From the NCBI RefSeq assembly GCF_017357405.1, contig NZ_CP071598.1:1054001-1118000 (forward strand): 64,000 nt of DNA. The letters are read 5' to 3'. This document shows positions 53,763 through 62,434 of the stretch, one piece after another. Both the position numbers and the translations under genes were made by a program. This DNA is from Halomontanus rarus. Lineage in GTDB: Archaea > Halobacteriota > Halobacteria > Halobacteriales > Natrialbaceae. The notes beneath the pieces are model-generated. The model was not told the DNA's origin. It did no database searches and saw only the letters and a program-made list of their open reading frames with translations. Within the stretch, counting starts at the first letter, position 1. The number at the start of each line of letters is the position of its first letter.

Positions 53763-54635
53763 TCACCCGGTTTCCGTGACGTCCCCGTCGACTCTTGCAC
53801 TCGAGTCGACGAGCACCCGCTCGCCGGCGACATCCCCTCCGATTTCGGCGTCCGCCTCGAGTTCGATCGGTCCATCGCTGTCGAGATCGCCGTCGACCGC
53901 CGCGCCGGGGCCGATGGGAACGTCGCCGCCGGCCTCGATGTCGCCGCCGACCGCGGCGTTTTCCCCGAGTTCGATCGCTCGACCGACGGCGATATCGCCG
54001 TCGACGGTTGCACCCCGCTCGAGGAGGACGTCGCCGTCGGCAGCGATCTCGCCGTCGACGGCCGCGTCGGGCCGGAGTCGGATGTGTGTTCCGTCGACGT
54101 CCCCGCCGACTGCGGCGGTCTCCTCGAGGACGACGTCGTCTTCGGTTTCGACGCTCCCGTCGACCGTGACGCCCGACCGAAGCCCGACCTTTCCGCCGCT
54201 GGCGATATCGCCGTCGACCGCGCCGCCGCGCTCGAGGAGGACGTCTCCGCTCGCGTCGATGTCCCCGCCGACCGCCGTATTCCGCTCGAGCAGGACGTGT
54301 TCGCCGGCCTCGAGATCCCCGTCCACGCTGGCGTCGCTCTCGAGGACGACCGAACCGGCCGCCTCGAGGTTCCCGTCGAGTTCGAACGCGGCGGGGACGA
54401 CGACGTGGTCGTCGATCCGAACGTCGTCCGATCCCGATTCGTCCTCGAGGGTGGTCGCGTCCGCTCGCGTGTCCGCGAGCCACCGGTCGTCTCCGTCGTC
54501 CTCGGCGTCGCCGTCGCCGTCTTCGTGATCGCTGAGCACCCGCGATTGTGCGCCGTCGAGACAGCCCGCGACGCCGGCCAGCAATGCGCCGCTCGAGAGC
54601 TGCAGCAGCCGTCGTCGAGTGGTCGATCGATCCAT
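53763..54635 (-). CDS. Bactofilin-like polymer-forming protein with Tat lipoprotein signal
   Basis: Start chosen at MDRSTTRRRLLQLSSGALLA, so a twin-arginine/lipobox signal (GVAGC, Cys about 25) comes first. From about residue 75 to the end (290) the sequence is a run of short beta-helix rungs with DGDI-type turns every 17-18 residues (DASVDGDLEAGEHVLLERNT, AAVGGDIEAGGDVPIGPGAA). This is the pattern of bactofilin/polymer-forming proteins. Those proteins are usually cytoplasmic scaffolds; here export and lipid anchoring are predicted. It is divergent from an SDR gene. Confidence 0.78.
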   Translation of the reverse strand: MDRSTTRRRLLQLSSGALLAGVAGCLDGAQSRVLSDHEDGDGDAEDDGDDRWLADTRADATTLEDESGSDDVRIDDHVVVPAAFELDGNLEAAGSVVLESDASVDGDLEAGEHVLLERNTAVGGDIDASGDVLLERGGAVDGDIASGGKVGLRSGVTVDGSVETEDDVVLEETAAVGGDVDGTHIRLRPDAAVDGEIAADGDVLLERGATVDGDIAVGRAIELGENAAVGGDIEAGGDVPIGPGAAVDGDLDSDGPIELEADAEIGGDVAGERVLVDSSARVDGDVTETG

Positions 54636-54894
54636 TGGCAGACGGCCAACGTGCACGCGGAAAAGACCTTCTTCGGTCCCTAGACAGGTTTCGACGTCCA
54701 TCCTCCTTCGTATATATCCTTCGCGCTCCGTCACACGTTCTGCGAGTGAGGACAGAGATTACGAGAGACGATTCACTCTCCGGATGAGACACGAGCAAAC
54801 CGATTTGCACACGCCCCCAGTGTGTCCGGTGTCTTCGGGGATCGCCAATCGATGCTTCCAAGCGACTTTGCGATTCGACAGCGTACCGTTTCCC

Positions 54895-55839
54895 GTGACT
54901 TCCGGCGACCGCGGCCACGACCTCGAGAACGAGACCGTCCTCCTCACCGGCGGTACGAGCGGTATCGGTCGGATCGCTGCCGGCCGACTCGCCGAGCGCG
55001 GCGCGACCGTCGCGATCGTCGGCCGGAACGGCGACCGCGGTGTGCGCATCGCGGACGAACTGACCGCCGAAACGACGGGCACCGTCGGGTTTCACCGGGC
55101 CGATCTGGCCGAGCGGTCGGCCGTCCGGGCGCTCGCGGACGACGTTCTCGAGACCTACGACCGGTTGGACGTCCTCGTACACAACGCCGGCCTCTCGAGT
55201 CGAACGCGAACCGAGACGGCCGACGGCGTCGAACTGACGTTCGCCGTCAACCACCTCGCACCGTACCTGCTCACCCACGACCTCCTCGACCGTCTCCGCG
55301 AATCCGCTCCCTCGCGGATCGTCGTCACCGCCTCCGGAATTCACGGGCGAGCCGGCCTCGAGTTCGAGGTCGAAGACGGCCGGTTCGCGTTCGAATCCGA
55401 GACGGCGGCCGAGTACGACGCCCTCGAGGCCTACGCCCGCTCGAAACTCGCGAACGTCGCGTTCACGGTCGAACTCGCGGATCGTCTCGAGAGAGAGGGC
55501 GAGGGTGAGGACGAGAGCGGGAGCGAGAAGGAGCTCACCGCGAACTGTTTCCACCCCGGCTTCGTTCCGTCGACGGGCCTGTTCCGGGATGCTCCGCTCT
55601 GGACGCGGGCGGCGATGCGGGTCGTGTCGGCCGTCCCCGGAGTCGGTTCGACGCCGGCGGCGGGTGCTGACCGACTCGTTCGACTCGCGACGGCCCCCGA
55701 GTTCGGCGATCGGACCGGTGTGTACGTCGGTTCCGGTGGCGTCGAAGCGCCTGCCCCCCAAGCGACCGATCCGACCGTCCGGACGCGGCTGTGGACCCGT
55801 AGCGCTGACCTCGTCGGCGTCGATCCCCAGTGGCCCTGA
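54895..55839 (+). CDS. Short-chain dehydrogenase/reductase
   Basis: The GTG start at 54895 (then TSGDRGHDLENETVLLTGG) is preferred to the ATG at 54784 because the intervening 37 codons look non-coding. The 314-residue product has the Rossmann motif TGGTSGIGRIA, NNAG-like VLVHNAGLSSRTRT, catalytic Ser/Tyr/Lys in VVTASGIHGRAG and AYARSKLANVAF. The profile resembles retinol-dehydrogenase-like SDRs. NADP preference is likely from RNGDRG. A low-complexity EGEGEDESGSEKE insert lies in the C-terminal half. The substrate is unknown. It is divergent from the bactofilin-like gene. Confidence 0.88.
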   Translation: MTSGDRGHDLENETVLLTGGTSGIGRIAAGRLAERGATVAIVGRNGDRGVRIADELTAETTGTVGFHRADLAERSAVRALADDVLETYDRLDVLVHNAGLSSRTRTETADGVELTFAVNHLAPYLLTHDLLDRLRESAPSRIVVTASGIHGRAGLEFEVEDGRFAFESETAAEYDALEAYARSKLANVAFTVELADRLEREGEGEDESGSEKELTANCFHPGFVPSTGLFRDAPLWTRAAMRVVSAVPGVGSTPAAGADRLVRLATAPEFGDRTGVYVGSGGVEAPAPQATDPTVRTRLWTRSADLVGVDPQWP

Positions 55840-56073
55840 CGAGTCGTCGGTCTGACTCGTGTTCCTCCCCCATCGTTCCCGCTTTTCGCGCCCGTGGGAC
55901 GGTTTCGTCGCGTTCGGACCGACACTCGACAGTTGGCAACTCGATCTCGACTCGAGGACGCGGATCGGGCCGAATCGTTCCGTAGATCGCTCAGACGGTC
56001 CGTTAGTCCCTCGATAACGCCGGTCCTTATCGGGGCGATAATAATCACGCTGTCCCCTGGACGACGACTCGAC

Positions 56074-56910
56074 ATGCACTTTCGACACGTCGCTGTCGCA
56101 GCGCTCGCACTGATGGTTCTGCTGTCGGGATGTAGCGCCTTCGACGGGTCTCTCCCGGGCGAGTCGTCGACCGGGGCCGAGACGGAGGGACCGGCGGACG
56201 ACCTCGAGTCGAACGGGACCGACGGGGATACTGAGAACGAAACCGACGGTGATGATGGTGGCAACGAGACCGATGGCGGTACCGACGAGAACGCGGCGAA
56301 CGAGACCGAAACCGAGGCGGCGGAATCCGCGGGTGAGGACGATTCCGAGGAGTCCACCGACGAAACCGAAACCGAGACCGAAGACGACGAAACTGAAGCC
56401 GAAACCGACACCACTTCGGAGGAGACGTGGAGTCCGCCACAGCAACCCAACAGGCCGATGGAGGACGAACGGGAAGATCGGATTCACAACGTCACGTTCG
56501 TGAACAAGACGCCCGCGAACAGCACCGAGGGGTACGCGAACTTCGACCTCGAGGTCGTCGCGGACACCCGGATGGAGGAGGTCGACCCGCCGGAACACGG
56601 TGACGTGGAGGGCGAACCGTACTTCTTCGTCAAGATCAACGAGGAGGAGGACAAGATCGTCGAGCGGACGGGCGAAGTCCGCATGGAGGAAAACGGCACG
56701 TTCCACATTCCGGTCCGACCCGCGGGGATCGAGGAGTACGGTGAGGGCCGGCTCACCGTCGAGGTCTTCCTGATGGATAAAGACAAGGACTGGGACGATA
56801 TCTACGCCTCCTGGGGTGGGACGATCCACTTCAACCCCGATGCGAGCGGGGACGGTTCGTCTGCGGACGCGGATACGGACGACTCGAGTACGGAGAACGA
56901 CTCGAGTTAG
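56074..56910 (+). CDS. Lipoprotein with acidic Thr/Glu linker and C-terminal beta domain
   Basis: Start chosen at MHFRHVAVAALALMVLLSGC: a Sec-type signal with lipobox Cys at about 20, preceded by a TATA-like GATAATAATC about 30 nt upstream. The 278-residue product has about 95 residues of Asp/Glu/Thr/Asn low complexity, then a globular part with IHNVTFVNKTPANSTEGYAN and GTFHIPVRPAGIEEYGEGRL. The family is not recognised; it is secreted and cell-surface-anchored by prediction. The final 30 residues are again acidic. Confidence 0.7.
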   Translation: MHFRHVAVAALALMVLLSGCSAFDGSLPGESSTGAETEGPADDLESNGTDGDTENETDGDDGGNETDGGTDENAANETETEAAESAGEDDSEESTDETETETEDDETEAETDTTSEETWSPPQQPNRPMEDEREDRIHNVTFVNKTPANSTEGYANFDLEVVADTRMEEVDPPEHGDVEGEPYFFVKINEEEDKIVERTGEVRMEENGTFHIPVRPAGIEEYGEGRLTVEVFLMDKDKDWDDIYASWGGTIHFNPDASGDGSSADADTDDSSTENDSS

Positions 56911-56977
56911 AACGCTGACGAGGGCGAGAACGAAACCGAAACCGATCAGTAGAGACGGAACTGTTCCGACTCGACTC

Positions 56978-57056
56978 CTGTTTACTGTCCCGTTGTACCG
57001 GTGTAACCACAGGTCTGGCGCGGTTGCACCGGAACTAATTTCCAGGAGACTGTCTC
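56978..57056. repeat. 79-nt dispersed element with dyad symmetry, copy B
   Basis: The second copy of the 46256-46334 element (63 of 79 positions identical, no gaps). It contains taccggtgtaacc and, about 13 nt later, ggttgcaccggaa, a stem able to pair with one G-U position. It lies between convergent genes, 68 nt past the lipoprotein stop and 102 nt past the cyclase stop. Confidence 0.7.
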
Positions 57057-57157
57057 GGGATGCGGGTATACGGGAGAACGTATCAGGGAGTGCGACTGGA
57101 CGACGACAGTGGGACGAGACGGGTCGCTACTGGTATTGGTACTGCTACTTGCCACTG

Positions 57158-57886
57158 CTACTGATTCTCGAGGATCGCCACCGCCCGCACCGGCGACCCG
57201 TCGGCGTCGCCGATCGCGAGCGGGTAGGCGTGCAGTTCGAACGTTTCGTTCTCGGGAACGGCATCGAGTCCACACAGGTTCTCGAGGATCAGTCGCTCGT
57301 CCGCGAAGAGGGCGTGATGGGCCGGGTAGCTATCGGGTTCGTCGTCCGCCGTGTCGTCGGTCGGCGTCGGATCGGGATTTAGGCTGTCGAGGGCAAGGTG
57401 CGACGCCGTCGAGACCAGCCACTCCGCGGCGTCTGCCGTGAGATACGGGTGGTCGAAGTAGCGGTCGGTTCCCCAGTGGTCCTCCCAGCCGGTGCGGACG
57501 ACGAGGAGGTCCACTTTCTCGACGGCTGCGCCTTCGGCTTCGACGTCGGCCGCATCGCGTACCGTCGCCGCGTCGATCCTCTCGCGGGCCTCGAGCGGTC
57601 GGCAATCCAACACCCGCGCCGCGAACCGAAAGGTCTCGAGCGGGTACGCGTCGAGGGTCGGCCCGTCCGCGAGCATGTGCGCTGGGGCGTCGACGTGCGT
57701 GCCGGTGTGGGAGTCGACGTCGATCCGCCGCGCTCGATAGCCGTCGTAGCCGACGGTCGCGATCGACTCGAGGCTGGCCGGGTCGGTACCGGGATAGACG
57801 GGCATGCCGCTCTCGAGCCTGTGTGAGAGATCGCGTGTCGTGGGCGCACTCGAGTCGGCTGGTGAGGGAGGTGGGGTCGGTGACAT
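57158..57886 (-). CDS. Cyclase-family protein (kynurenine-formamidase-like)
   Basis: Start chosen at MSPTPPPSPADSSAPTTRDL (ATG at 57884-57886); the longer frame upstream overlaps the end of azlD. The 242-residue protein has the metal-binding motif of this family, SHTGTHVDAPAH (about 59-70), with DLSHRLESGMPVYPGTDPAS before it. The later EKVDLLVVRTGWEDHW and HHALFADERLILENLCGLD match arylformamidase-like metal hydrolases. The exact substrate is uncertain. An acidic insert (about 178-190) is present. Confidence 0.87.
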   Translation of the reverse strand: MSPTPPPSPADSSAPTTRDLSHRLESGMPVYPGTDPASLESIATVGYDGYRARRIDVDSHTGTHVDAPAHMLADGPTLDAYPLETFRFAARVLDCRPLEARERIDAATVRDAADVEAEGAAVEKVDLLVVRTGWEDHWGTDRYFDHPYLTADAAEWLVSTASHLALDSLNPDPTPTDDTADDEPDSYPAHHALFADERLILENLCGLDAVPENETFELHAYPLAIGDADGSPVRAVAILENQ

Positions 57887-57959
57887 ACACGCCGTTGGGT
57901 GACCCGTCCGAAGAGTATTGCGTCCGTCGCGTACCCGTAACTGTGACCCCTCCTCGGAA

Positions 57960-58313
57960 TCAGAACACCGCCCGGAGGAGAACCACTGCGCCCACTCCAC
58001 TGCCGAGTGCGAGCACGATGCTCTCGGTTCGCCAGGCGACGAGCAACACGAGGCCTGCAGCGCCCCACTCCGCCGGCCCGCCGGTCACCAGTTCCGGTCC
58101 CAGAAACGCGATAACGATCGCTCCCGGCAGTATCGAGAGGCCGGCCTCGACGCGTTCGGAGACCTCGAGTCGGCGCAGGACCCAGAGCCCGCCGACTTTC
58201 GTCGCGTACGTGAGGACGACCATGCCGACGATGACGCCGACGACGAGCGGGTTCAGCCGTGGTTCTGGCCACGACGCGGTCGCCAGCGCCACCATCGACG
58301 CCCTACCCGTCAT
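57960..58313 (-). CDS. azlD: Branched-chain amino acid export subunit AzlD
   Basis: This 117-residue protein has four hydrophobic segments, typical of AzlD (NPLVVGVIVGMVVLTYATKV, LSILPGAIVIAFLGPELVTG). AzlD partners AzlC in a complex exporting branched-chain amino acids or analogues in bacteria; the archaeal substrate is unproven. It overlaps the azlC stop by 11 nt, so the two are one operon. Confidence 0.87.
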   Translation of the reverse strand: MTGRASMVALATASWPEPRLNPLVVGVIVGMVVLTYATKVGGLWVLRRLEVSERVEAGLSILPGAIVIAFLGPELVTGGPAEWGAAGLVLLVAWRTESIVLALGSGVGAVVLLRAVF

Positions 58314-59067
58314 ACCGCATCACCTCGAGACCGGCGGCGACGAGCCCGCCGACGAGGACGTACCACCGTCCGGGCAGGACGTACTCGGCGACGACGGCCG
58401 CGAGAAATGCCCCGAGCCACGGCACCAGCGACGATCGCCCCTCCCAGAGTTCGACCGCGAGCGCGACGAACACGGCGGTCAGAACGAAATCCAGCCCGTA
58501 CCGGTCGGGATCGCCGATGACGCCGCCGGCGGTCGCACCGAGGATCGTCGAACCGACCCAGAACATCCAGATCGCGAGGCCGCTGCCGAGCAAGAACGCG
58601 CCCCGCGCGTGCCGCCCGTCGACCGGACTCGAGCGCAACTCGCTCATCGTCAGCGCCCAGTTCTCGTCGGCCATGAAGAAGAGGCTTCCGTAGGCCTGCG
58701 TCGGCGAGAGCCGGTCGAACCACGGCTGCAGCGCCGCACCCATCAGCGAGTACCGGAGGTTGACGACGACCGTCGTGAGAAGGATCGTCGTCACCGGAAT
58801 CGGATCGGCCCAGAGTTCGACGGCGATCAACTGGGCGGCACCGGCCACGACGGTCGCGCTCATCAGCGTCGCCTCCGCGACGCTCAGCCCGGCCTGACGG
58901 GCGACGACGCCGAAGGCGATCCCGTAGCCGCCGACGCCGAGGGCGACCGGGACGCATTTCAGGAACCCGGTGCGGACGCCCTCGAGCGTGAACGCGACAT
59001 CGGTACGGTCGTCAGCGTCGGCCGGTCGACTCTCGCGGTTCGGTTCCGTCTCGCCTCGCGTGCTCAC
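58303..59067 (-). CDS. azlC: Branched-chain amino acid export permease AzlC
   Basis: Start chosen at the GTG at 59065-59067 (reads MSTRGETEPNRESR); an ATG at 59127 is possible. The 254-residue product has eight hydrophobic segments with the AzlC pattern LGVGGYGIAFGVVARQAGLS, GAAQLIAVELWADPIPVTTI and NLRYSLMGAALQPWFDRLS. The C-terminal segment is VAEYVLPGRWYVLVGGLVAA. The first 30 residues are charged. It pairs with AzlD just downstream. Confidence 0.9.
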   Translation of the reverse strand: MSTRGETEPNRESRPADADDRTDVAFTLEGVRTGFLKCVPVALGVGGYGIAFGVVARQAGLSVAEATLMSATVVAGAAQLIAVELWADPIPVTTILLTTVVVNLRYSLMGAALQPWFDRLSPTQAYGSLFFMADENWALTMSELRSSPVDGRHARGAFLLGSGLAIWMFWVGSTILGATAGGVIGDPDRYGLDFVLTAVFVALAVELWEGRSSLVPWLGAFLAAVVAEYVLPGRWYVLVGGLVAAGLEVMRYDG

Positions 59068-59393
59068 GGTTTTCGAGTGTAATAGCGCCGGCACCGTGTT
59101 CTGTCCGTCGGTTTCGATTCGTCTCACTCCAACTGCGGGAGTCGGAACGCCCGCTCGTCACCCGAACCACAGACCTCGAGTAAGGTCGTCACAAGGAACG
59201 GGTCGACCCAGTCCCCGAACGGATGTCGAAGCGTGCGGCTGGATCGGCCAGCGGTTCTTTCCGTCCGTCGTCTGCGAACTCCACCGCCGTCTGTTCCGGA
59301 GTGGTCCGAACAGTTCCGTTACCGCTCACATTTCACTCAGATCACTGGTCGTCTGTCCACACTATTTTGTATCTCTCGGCGCTACGGATCGGT
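59068..59393. other. Divergent intergenic region
   Basis: These 326 bases between azlC and the CBS-domain gene hold no gene I can support. A well-placed TATA box for the latter lies at 59363-59371. Confidence 0.5.
59363..59371 (+). promoter_or_regulatory. TATA box for the CBS-domain membrane protein gene
   Basis: TATTTTGTA is centred 27 nt before the ATG at 59394. That spacing supports a leaderless mRNA and the chosen start. Confidence 0.65.
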
Positions 59394-60464
59394 ATGGAGC
59401 CGCTCGAGATCAGCGGACGAATCTTGGCCGGGATCTTCCTCATCGGGATGAACGCGTTCTTCGTCGCGATCGAGTTCGGTCTCACTCGCGCTCGACAGTA
59501 TCCCGAGTCGGAGTTCGACACCCCGTCACTCCAGCTCGCCTGGGAGATGACCGACGACCTCGAGTTCTACCTGACGACGTGTCAGATCTGGATCTCCGGC
59601 ACGAGTATCGCGCTGGGGATCGTCGCCGAGCCCGGCCTCGCGGCGCTGTTCGAACCGGTGTTCCAGAACACGGCGCTCGCGTCGGTCGGCGCCGGCTCGT
59701 TGCTCGGCTTCCTGCTCATCAACCTGATTCACCTCACCCACGGTGAGCAGACGCCGACGTACCTCGGCGTCGAACGCTCGAAGCAGGTCTGTCAGTACGG
59801 GGCGCGGCCGCTGTACTGGTTCGCCAAGGTGCTCGCCCCGGCGATCTGGTTCGGCGACTGGATCGCGAAGGGAACGCTCGCGCTGTTCGGCATCGAGATG
59901 ACGGGTGCGTGGCGCGAGACCGAACGGGACGTCATCGAGTCCCGGGCCGACCTCCGGAACCGACTCGGCTCGGTCCTCGAGGAGGGGGACCTTCCGGACG
60001 ACCGCCGCGAGGAGGTGATGAACGCGTTCCAGATCGGCGAACAGTCCATCAGCGAGGTGATGGTGCCACCCGAGGAGATCGTCGCGCTGTCTACCGAGGG
60101 CGATCCCGAAGCGAACATCCGGAAGATGGAGGAGCGACCGCAGACGCGGTACCCGCTGGTCGGCGACGACCTGACCGACTTCCGGGGCATCGTCTACACG
60201 CCGGTCCTCGTCAGACACCGGCAGGAACTGGCCGACGGCGACGTCGACTTCGCCGAACTGGCGGCGCCGCCGATGACGCTCTCCCCCGACGCGGACGTCA
60301 GCGATGCGATCGATCAGTTCCAGACGGAAACCCAGGAACTCGCGCTCGTGATCGAAGACGGCGACGTCGTCGGCCTGGTGACCGTGACGGATCTGCTCGA
60401 GGTGATCACGGGTGACATCGAAGACCCGCTCGACCAGGAGGCGATCGAAGCCCCCGACGAGTAA
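59394..60464 (+). CDS. CNNM/HlyC/CorC-type membrane protein with CBS domains
   Basis: Start chosen at MEPLEISGRILAGIFLIGMN by the TATA spacing. The 356-residue protein has an N-terminal CNNM-type membrane domain (about 1-180; NAFFVAIEFGLTRARQYPES, NLIHLTHGEQTPTYLGVERS) and two CBS domains (about 215-345, VMVPPEEIVALSTEG; EDGDVVGLVTVTDLLEVITG). Related proteins export Mg2+ or act as HlyC/CorC-type transporters. The C-terminal transporter-associated domain typical of longer members seems absent. It is followed by a Usp gene 68 nt downstream, possibly with its own promoter. Confidence 0.9.
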   Translation: MEPLEISGRILAGIFLIGMNAFFVAIEFGLTRARQYPESEFDTPSLQLAWEMTDDLEFYLTTCQIWISGTSIALGIVAEPGLAALFEPVFQNTALASVGAGSLLGFLLINLIHLTHGEQTPTYLGVERSKQVCQYGARPLYWFAKVLAPAIWFGDWIAKGTLALFGIEMTGAWRETERDVIESRADLRNRLGSVLEEGDLPDDRREEVMNAFQIGEQSISEVMVPPEEIVALSTEGDPEANIRKMEERPQTRYPLVGDDLTDFRGIVYTPVLVRHRQELADGDVDFAELAAPPMTLSPDADVSDAIDQFQTETQELALVIEDGDVVGLVTVTDLLEVITGDIEDPLDQEAIEAPDE

Positions 60465-60500
60465 CCGACGCGGACGGTCCGTCGTCGGTGCCGGTCCGGA

Positions 60501-60508
60501 TTTTATTG
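60501..60508 (+). promoter_or_regulatory. TATA box for the Usp gene at 60533
   Basis: TTTTATTG is centred about 28 nt before the GTG at 60533, a leaderless-type spacing that also supports the GTG start. Confidence 0.6.
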
Positions 60509-60532
60509 TCGTTGGAAACGCGAGGAAGACAC

Positions 60533-60958
60533 GTGTACGATCACATCGTAGTGCCGACCGACGGAAGCGACGCGAGCGCTGCCGCCGTAGACCACGGCGT
60601 CAGCATCGCCGAACCGCACGGGGCGACGGTCCACTTTCTGCACGTCGTCGACGTGGGGACGGAGATGTCCGCTCCCGGGACCGTCGCCCCCGAACTCGCG
60701 GAGACGCTCGAGCGGGAGGCGGACGACGTGCTCGACGCGGCCGCCGCGCAGGCCGAAGAGACCGGTGTCACGTACGAGCGGACCGTTCTCGAGGGGACCC
60801 CTCACGAAGCGATCGCCGAGTACAGTGCCGACCGCGCGGCGGATCTCATCGTTATGGGTGCGAGCGGCCGTTCCGGGATTACGGATCGCCTTCTGGGCAG
60901 CTCGACGGATCGTGTCATCCGTTCGGCGGAGACGTCCGTGCTCGTCGCGCGTCCGTAA
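60533..60958 (+). CDS. Universal stress protein (UspA family)
   Basis: Start set at GTG 60533, reading YDHIVVPTDGSDASAAAVDH. The 141-residue single Usp domain ends with IVMGASGRSGITDRLLGSST, the ATP-binding signature G-2x-G-9x-GS. It is the second Usp in the window besides 46394 and the domain fused to MnhE. It lies just after the CBS-domain gene; any functional link is speculative. Confidence 0.92.
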   Translation: MYDHIVVPTDGSDASAAAVDHGVSIAEPHGATVHFLHVVDVGTEMSAPGTVAPELAETLEREADDVLDAAAAQAEETGVTYERTVLEGTPHEAIAEYSADRAADLIVMGASGRSGITDRLLGSSTDRVIRSAETSVLVARP

Positions 60959-61053
60959 CGGACGCGGCGACGGTGTTCCCGCTTCTCACTGTGTTCCCCT
61001 CTACCCAAAATACCGGGCAGCCAGTACGAGCACGGCGGAGACGGTGAATCCGT

Positions 61054-61698
61054 TCACTGGTCGTCGTCCCTAGACCGTAATCGACGTCTGAGGAACGGAA
61101 CGAAATCGTCGAAGTACTTCGTTCCCCAGAGTGCGACGAGTGCCGCACCGACCGCGTTGAAGATCATGTCCGTAACGATATCGTCGATACCGAAAACACG
61201 AACGGGAGAGCTGACGCCGAGGATCTCGAAAAATTCGACGACTGCAAACTCGAAGACTTCCCAAATAACACCGAGCGCGAGCACGAAAACGAGGATGAAC
61301 ACCGGCCGAAATTCCGGTGGGACGTCGATCTCGTCGGAGTGGCGTTCGAACGCCCGGAGAACGGCGTAGCCGATACCCGCGACGAGGATCGCCGAAACGG
61401 TATGCGTCACCTCGTCGTACCACGAGAACCACCTGTAGAGACCGATCGAGCCGAGGGAGTGGAGGAGGACGGCGGCGGTAATCAAGAGGACGAGTCCGGC
61501 ATCCATCGAATATCCATACTCCCGTCGCAACAGTGCCGGCAGGAGCGTCACAGCTAGCGCGAGCCCCGCATTCACCGCGATTTCCACTCGAAGCGTTACC
61601 AGACCGGAGACGAGTAGAGCCCCTAGAACGACTTGCATACCCCGTGCGACAAGCCGTTCCTGGGATTCGGAAAGCCCCAGTGCGTCTCCGAGCGTCAT
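61054..61698 (-). CDS. YjdF/DUF2238-like membrane protein
   Basis: This 214-residue protein has about six membrane segments. SWYDEVTHTVSAILVAGIGY and ALGVIWEVFEFAVVEFFEIL are recognisable parts of the DUF2238/YjdF-like family, including the WY-D-H-x-H-type region and the acidic VWEVFE motif. DIVTDMIFNAVGAALVALWG follows. Function is unknown. It starts within the stop of the next gene (ATGA), so the two are translated together. Confidence 0.8.
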   Translation of the reverse strand: MTLGDALGLSESQERLVARGMQVVLGALLVSGLVTLRVEIAVNAGLALAVTLLPALLRREYGYSMDAGLVLLITAAVLLHSLGSIGLYRWFSWYDEVTHTVSAILVAGIGYAVLRAFERHSDEIDVPPEFRPVFILVFVLALGVIWEVFEFAVVEFFEILGVSSPVRVFGIDDIVTDMIFNAVGAALVALWGTKYFDDFVPFLRRRLRSRDDDQ

Positions 61699-62285
61699 GA
61701 TTCACCGGCGAACGTACTCGCCCGTTTGGACGATCCAACGTGTTCGACTCTGTCGAAGTACCACCCGAAAACCACCGACAGGGAAATTCCGATGACTGTG
61801 ACGAAGACGATGTCCAACTGGAGTTCCCGCTGCGAGCGGAGAAACTCGGTCCCGAACCACAGGTCGGAATAGTACTGAGCGATCGTCCAGAGGCCCTGAA
61901 TCGCGAGCGTCGACAGGGCGGCGAAAGCGACGGCGAAGCGCCGACTCATCTCGACCGAGGTGAACGCCTCGAGTTCGACGACCGCGACGAGCGCGAGCGT
62001 CGCGACGGCGACGTAGCCCGCTATCTCGAGGTACATATCGAACGCTCGGACGAGGGCGGCGACGGCCGCGACGAGCAACAGCGGCCACGGGACCATCACC
62101 GTCCAGTCGCCGCTCGACCACGGTGGCAGTACGGTAACGACGACGATGAGTGACACGAACCCGGCCCAGAGGAGGGCGTTCGTGAGGACGCTCTGGACGA
62201 CCGCGAGCGCCACGACGCCCGTTACCGTCCACCCGATGATCGCGTTCACCGATTCGTCGTGTACGAGTGCGTTGAACGGTGGCAC
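61695..62285 (-). CDS. Membrane protein encoded with the YjdF-like gene
   Basis: This 196-residue protein has about six hydrophobic segments (IIGWTVTGVVALAVVQSVLT, LLWAGFVSLIVVVTVLPPWS, VPWPLLLVAAVAALVRAFDM and further). It ends with FVTVIGISLSVVFGWYFDR and a polar tail. The overall plan parallels the YjdF-like partner, with which it overlaps by 4 nt, so they may form a hetero-complex; that is inference. No characterised family is recognised. Confidence 0.75.
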   Translation of the reverse strand: MPPFNALVHDESVNAIIGWTVTGVVALAVVQSVLTNALLWAGFVSLIVVVTVLPPWSSGDWTVMVPWPLLLVAAVAALVRAFDMYLEIAGYVAVATLALVAVVELEAFTSVEMSRRFAVAFAALSTLAIQGLWTIAQYYSDLWFGTEFLRSQRELQLDIVFVTVIGISLSVVFGWYFDRVEHVGSSKRASTFAGES

Positions 62286-62434
62286 ACCGTAGTGTGCGTG
62301 AACGGGACGGATAAATCCGACACCCGGAGGACCCGTCTCGGGACGTTACGTGGAGTTCAGGAGATGATCCAAACCGAAATCGGGTGTGGGAATCAAGCCG
62401 AAGATCTATCCTGATCGGACGCCTCGAAAGGACC

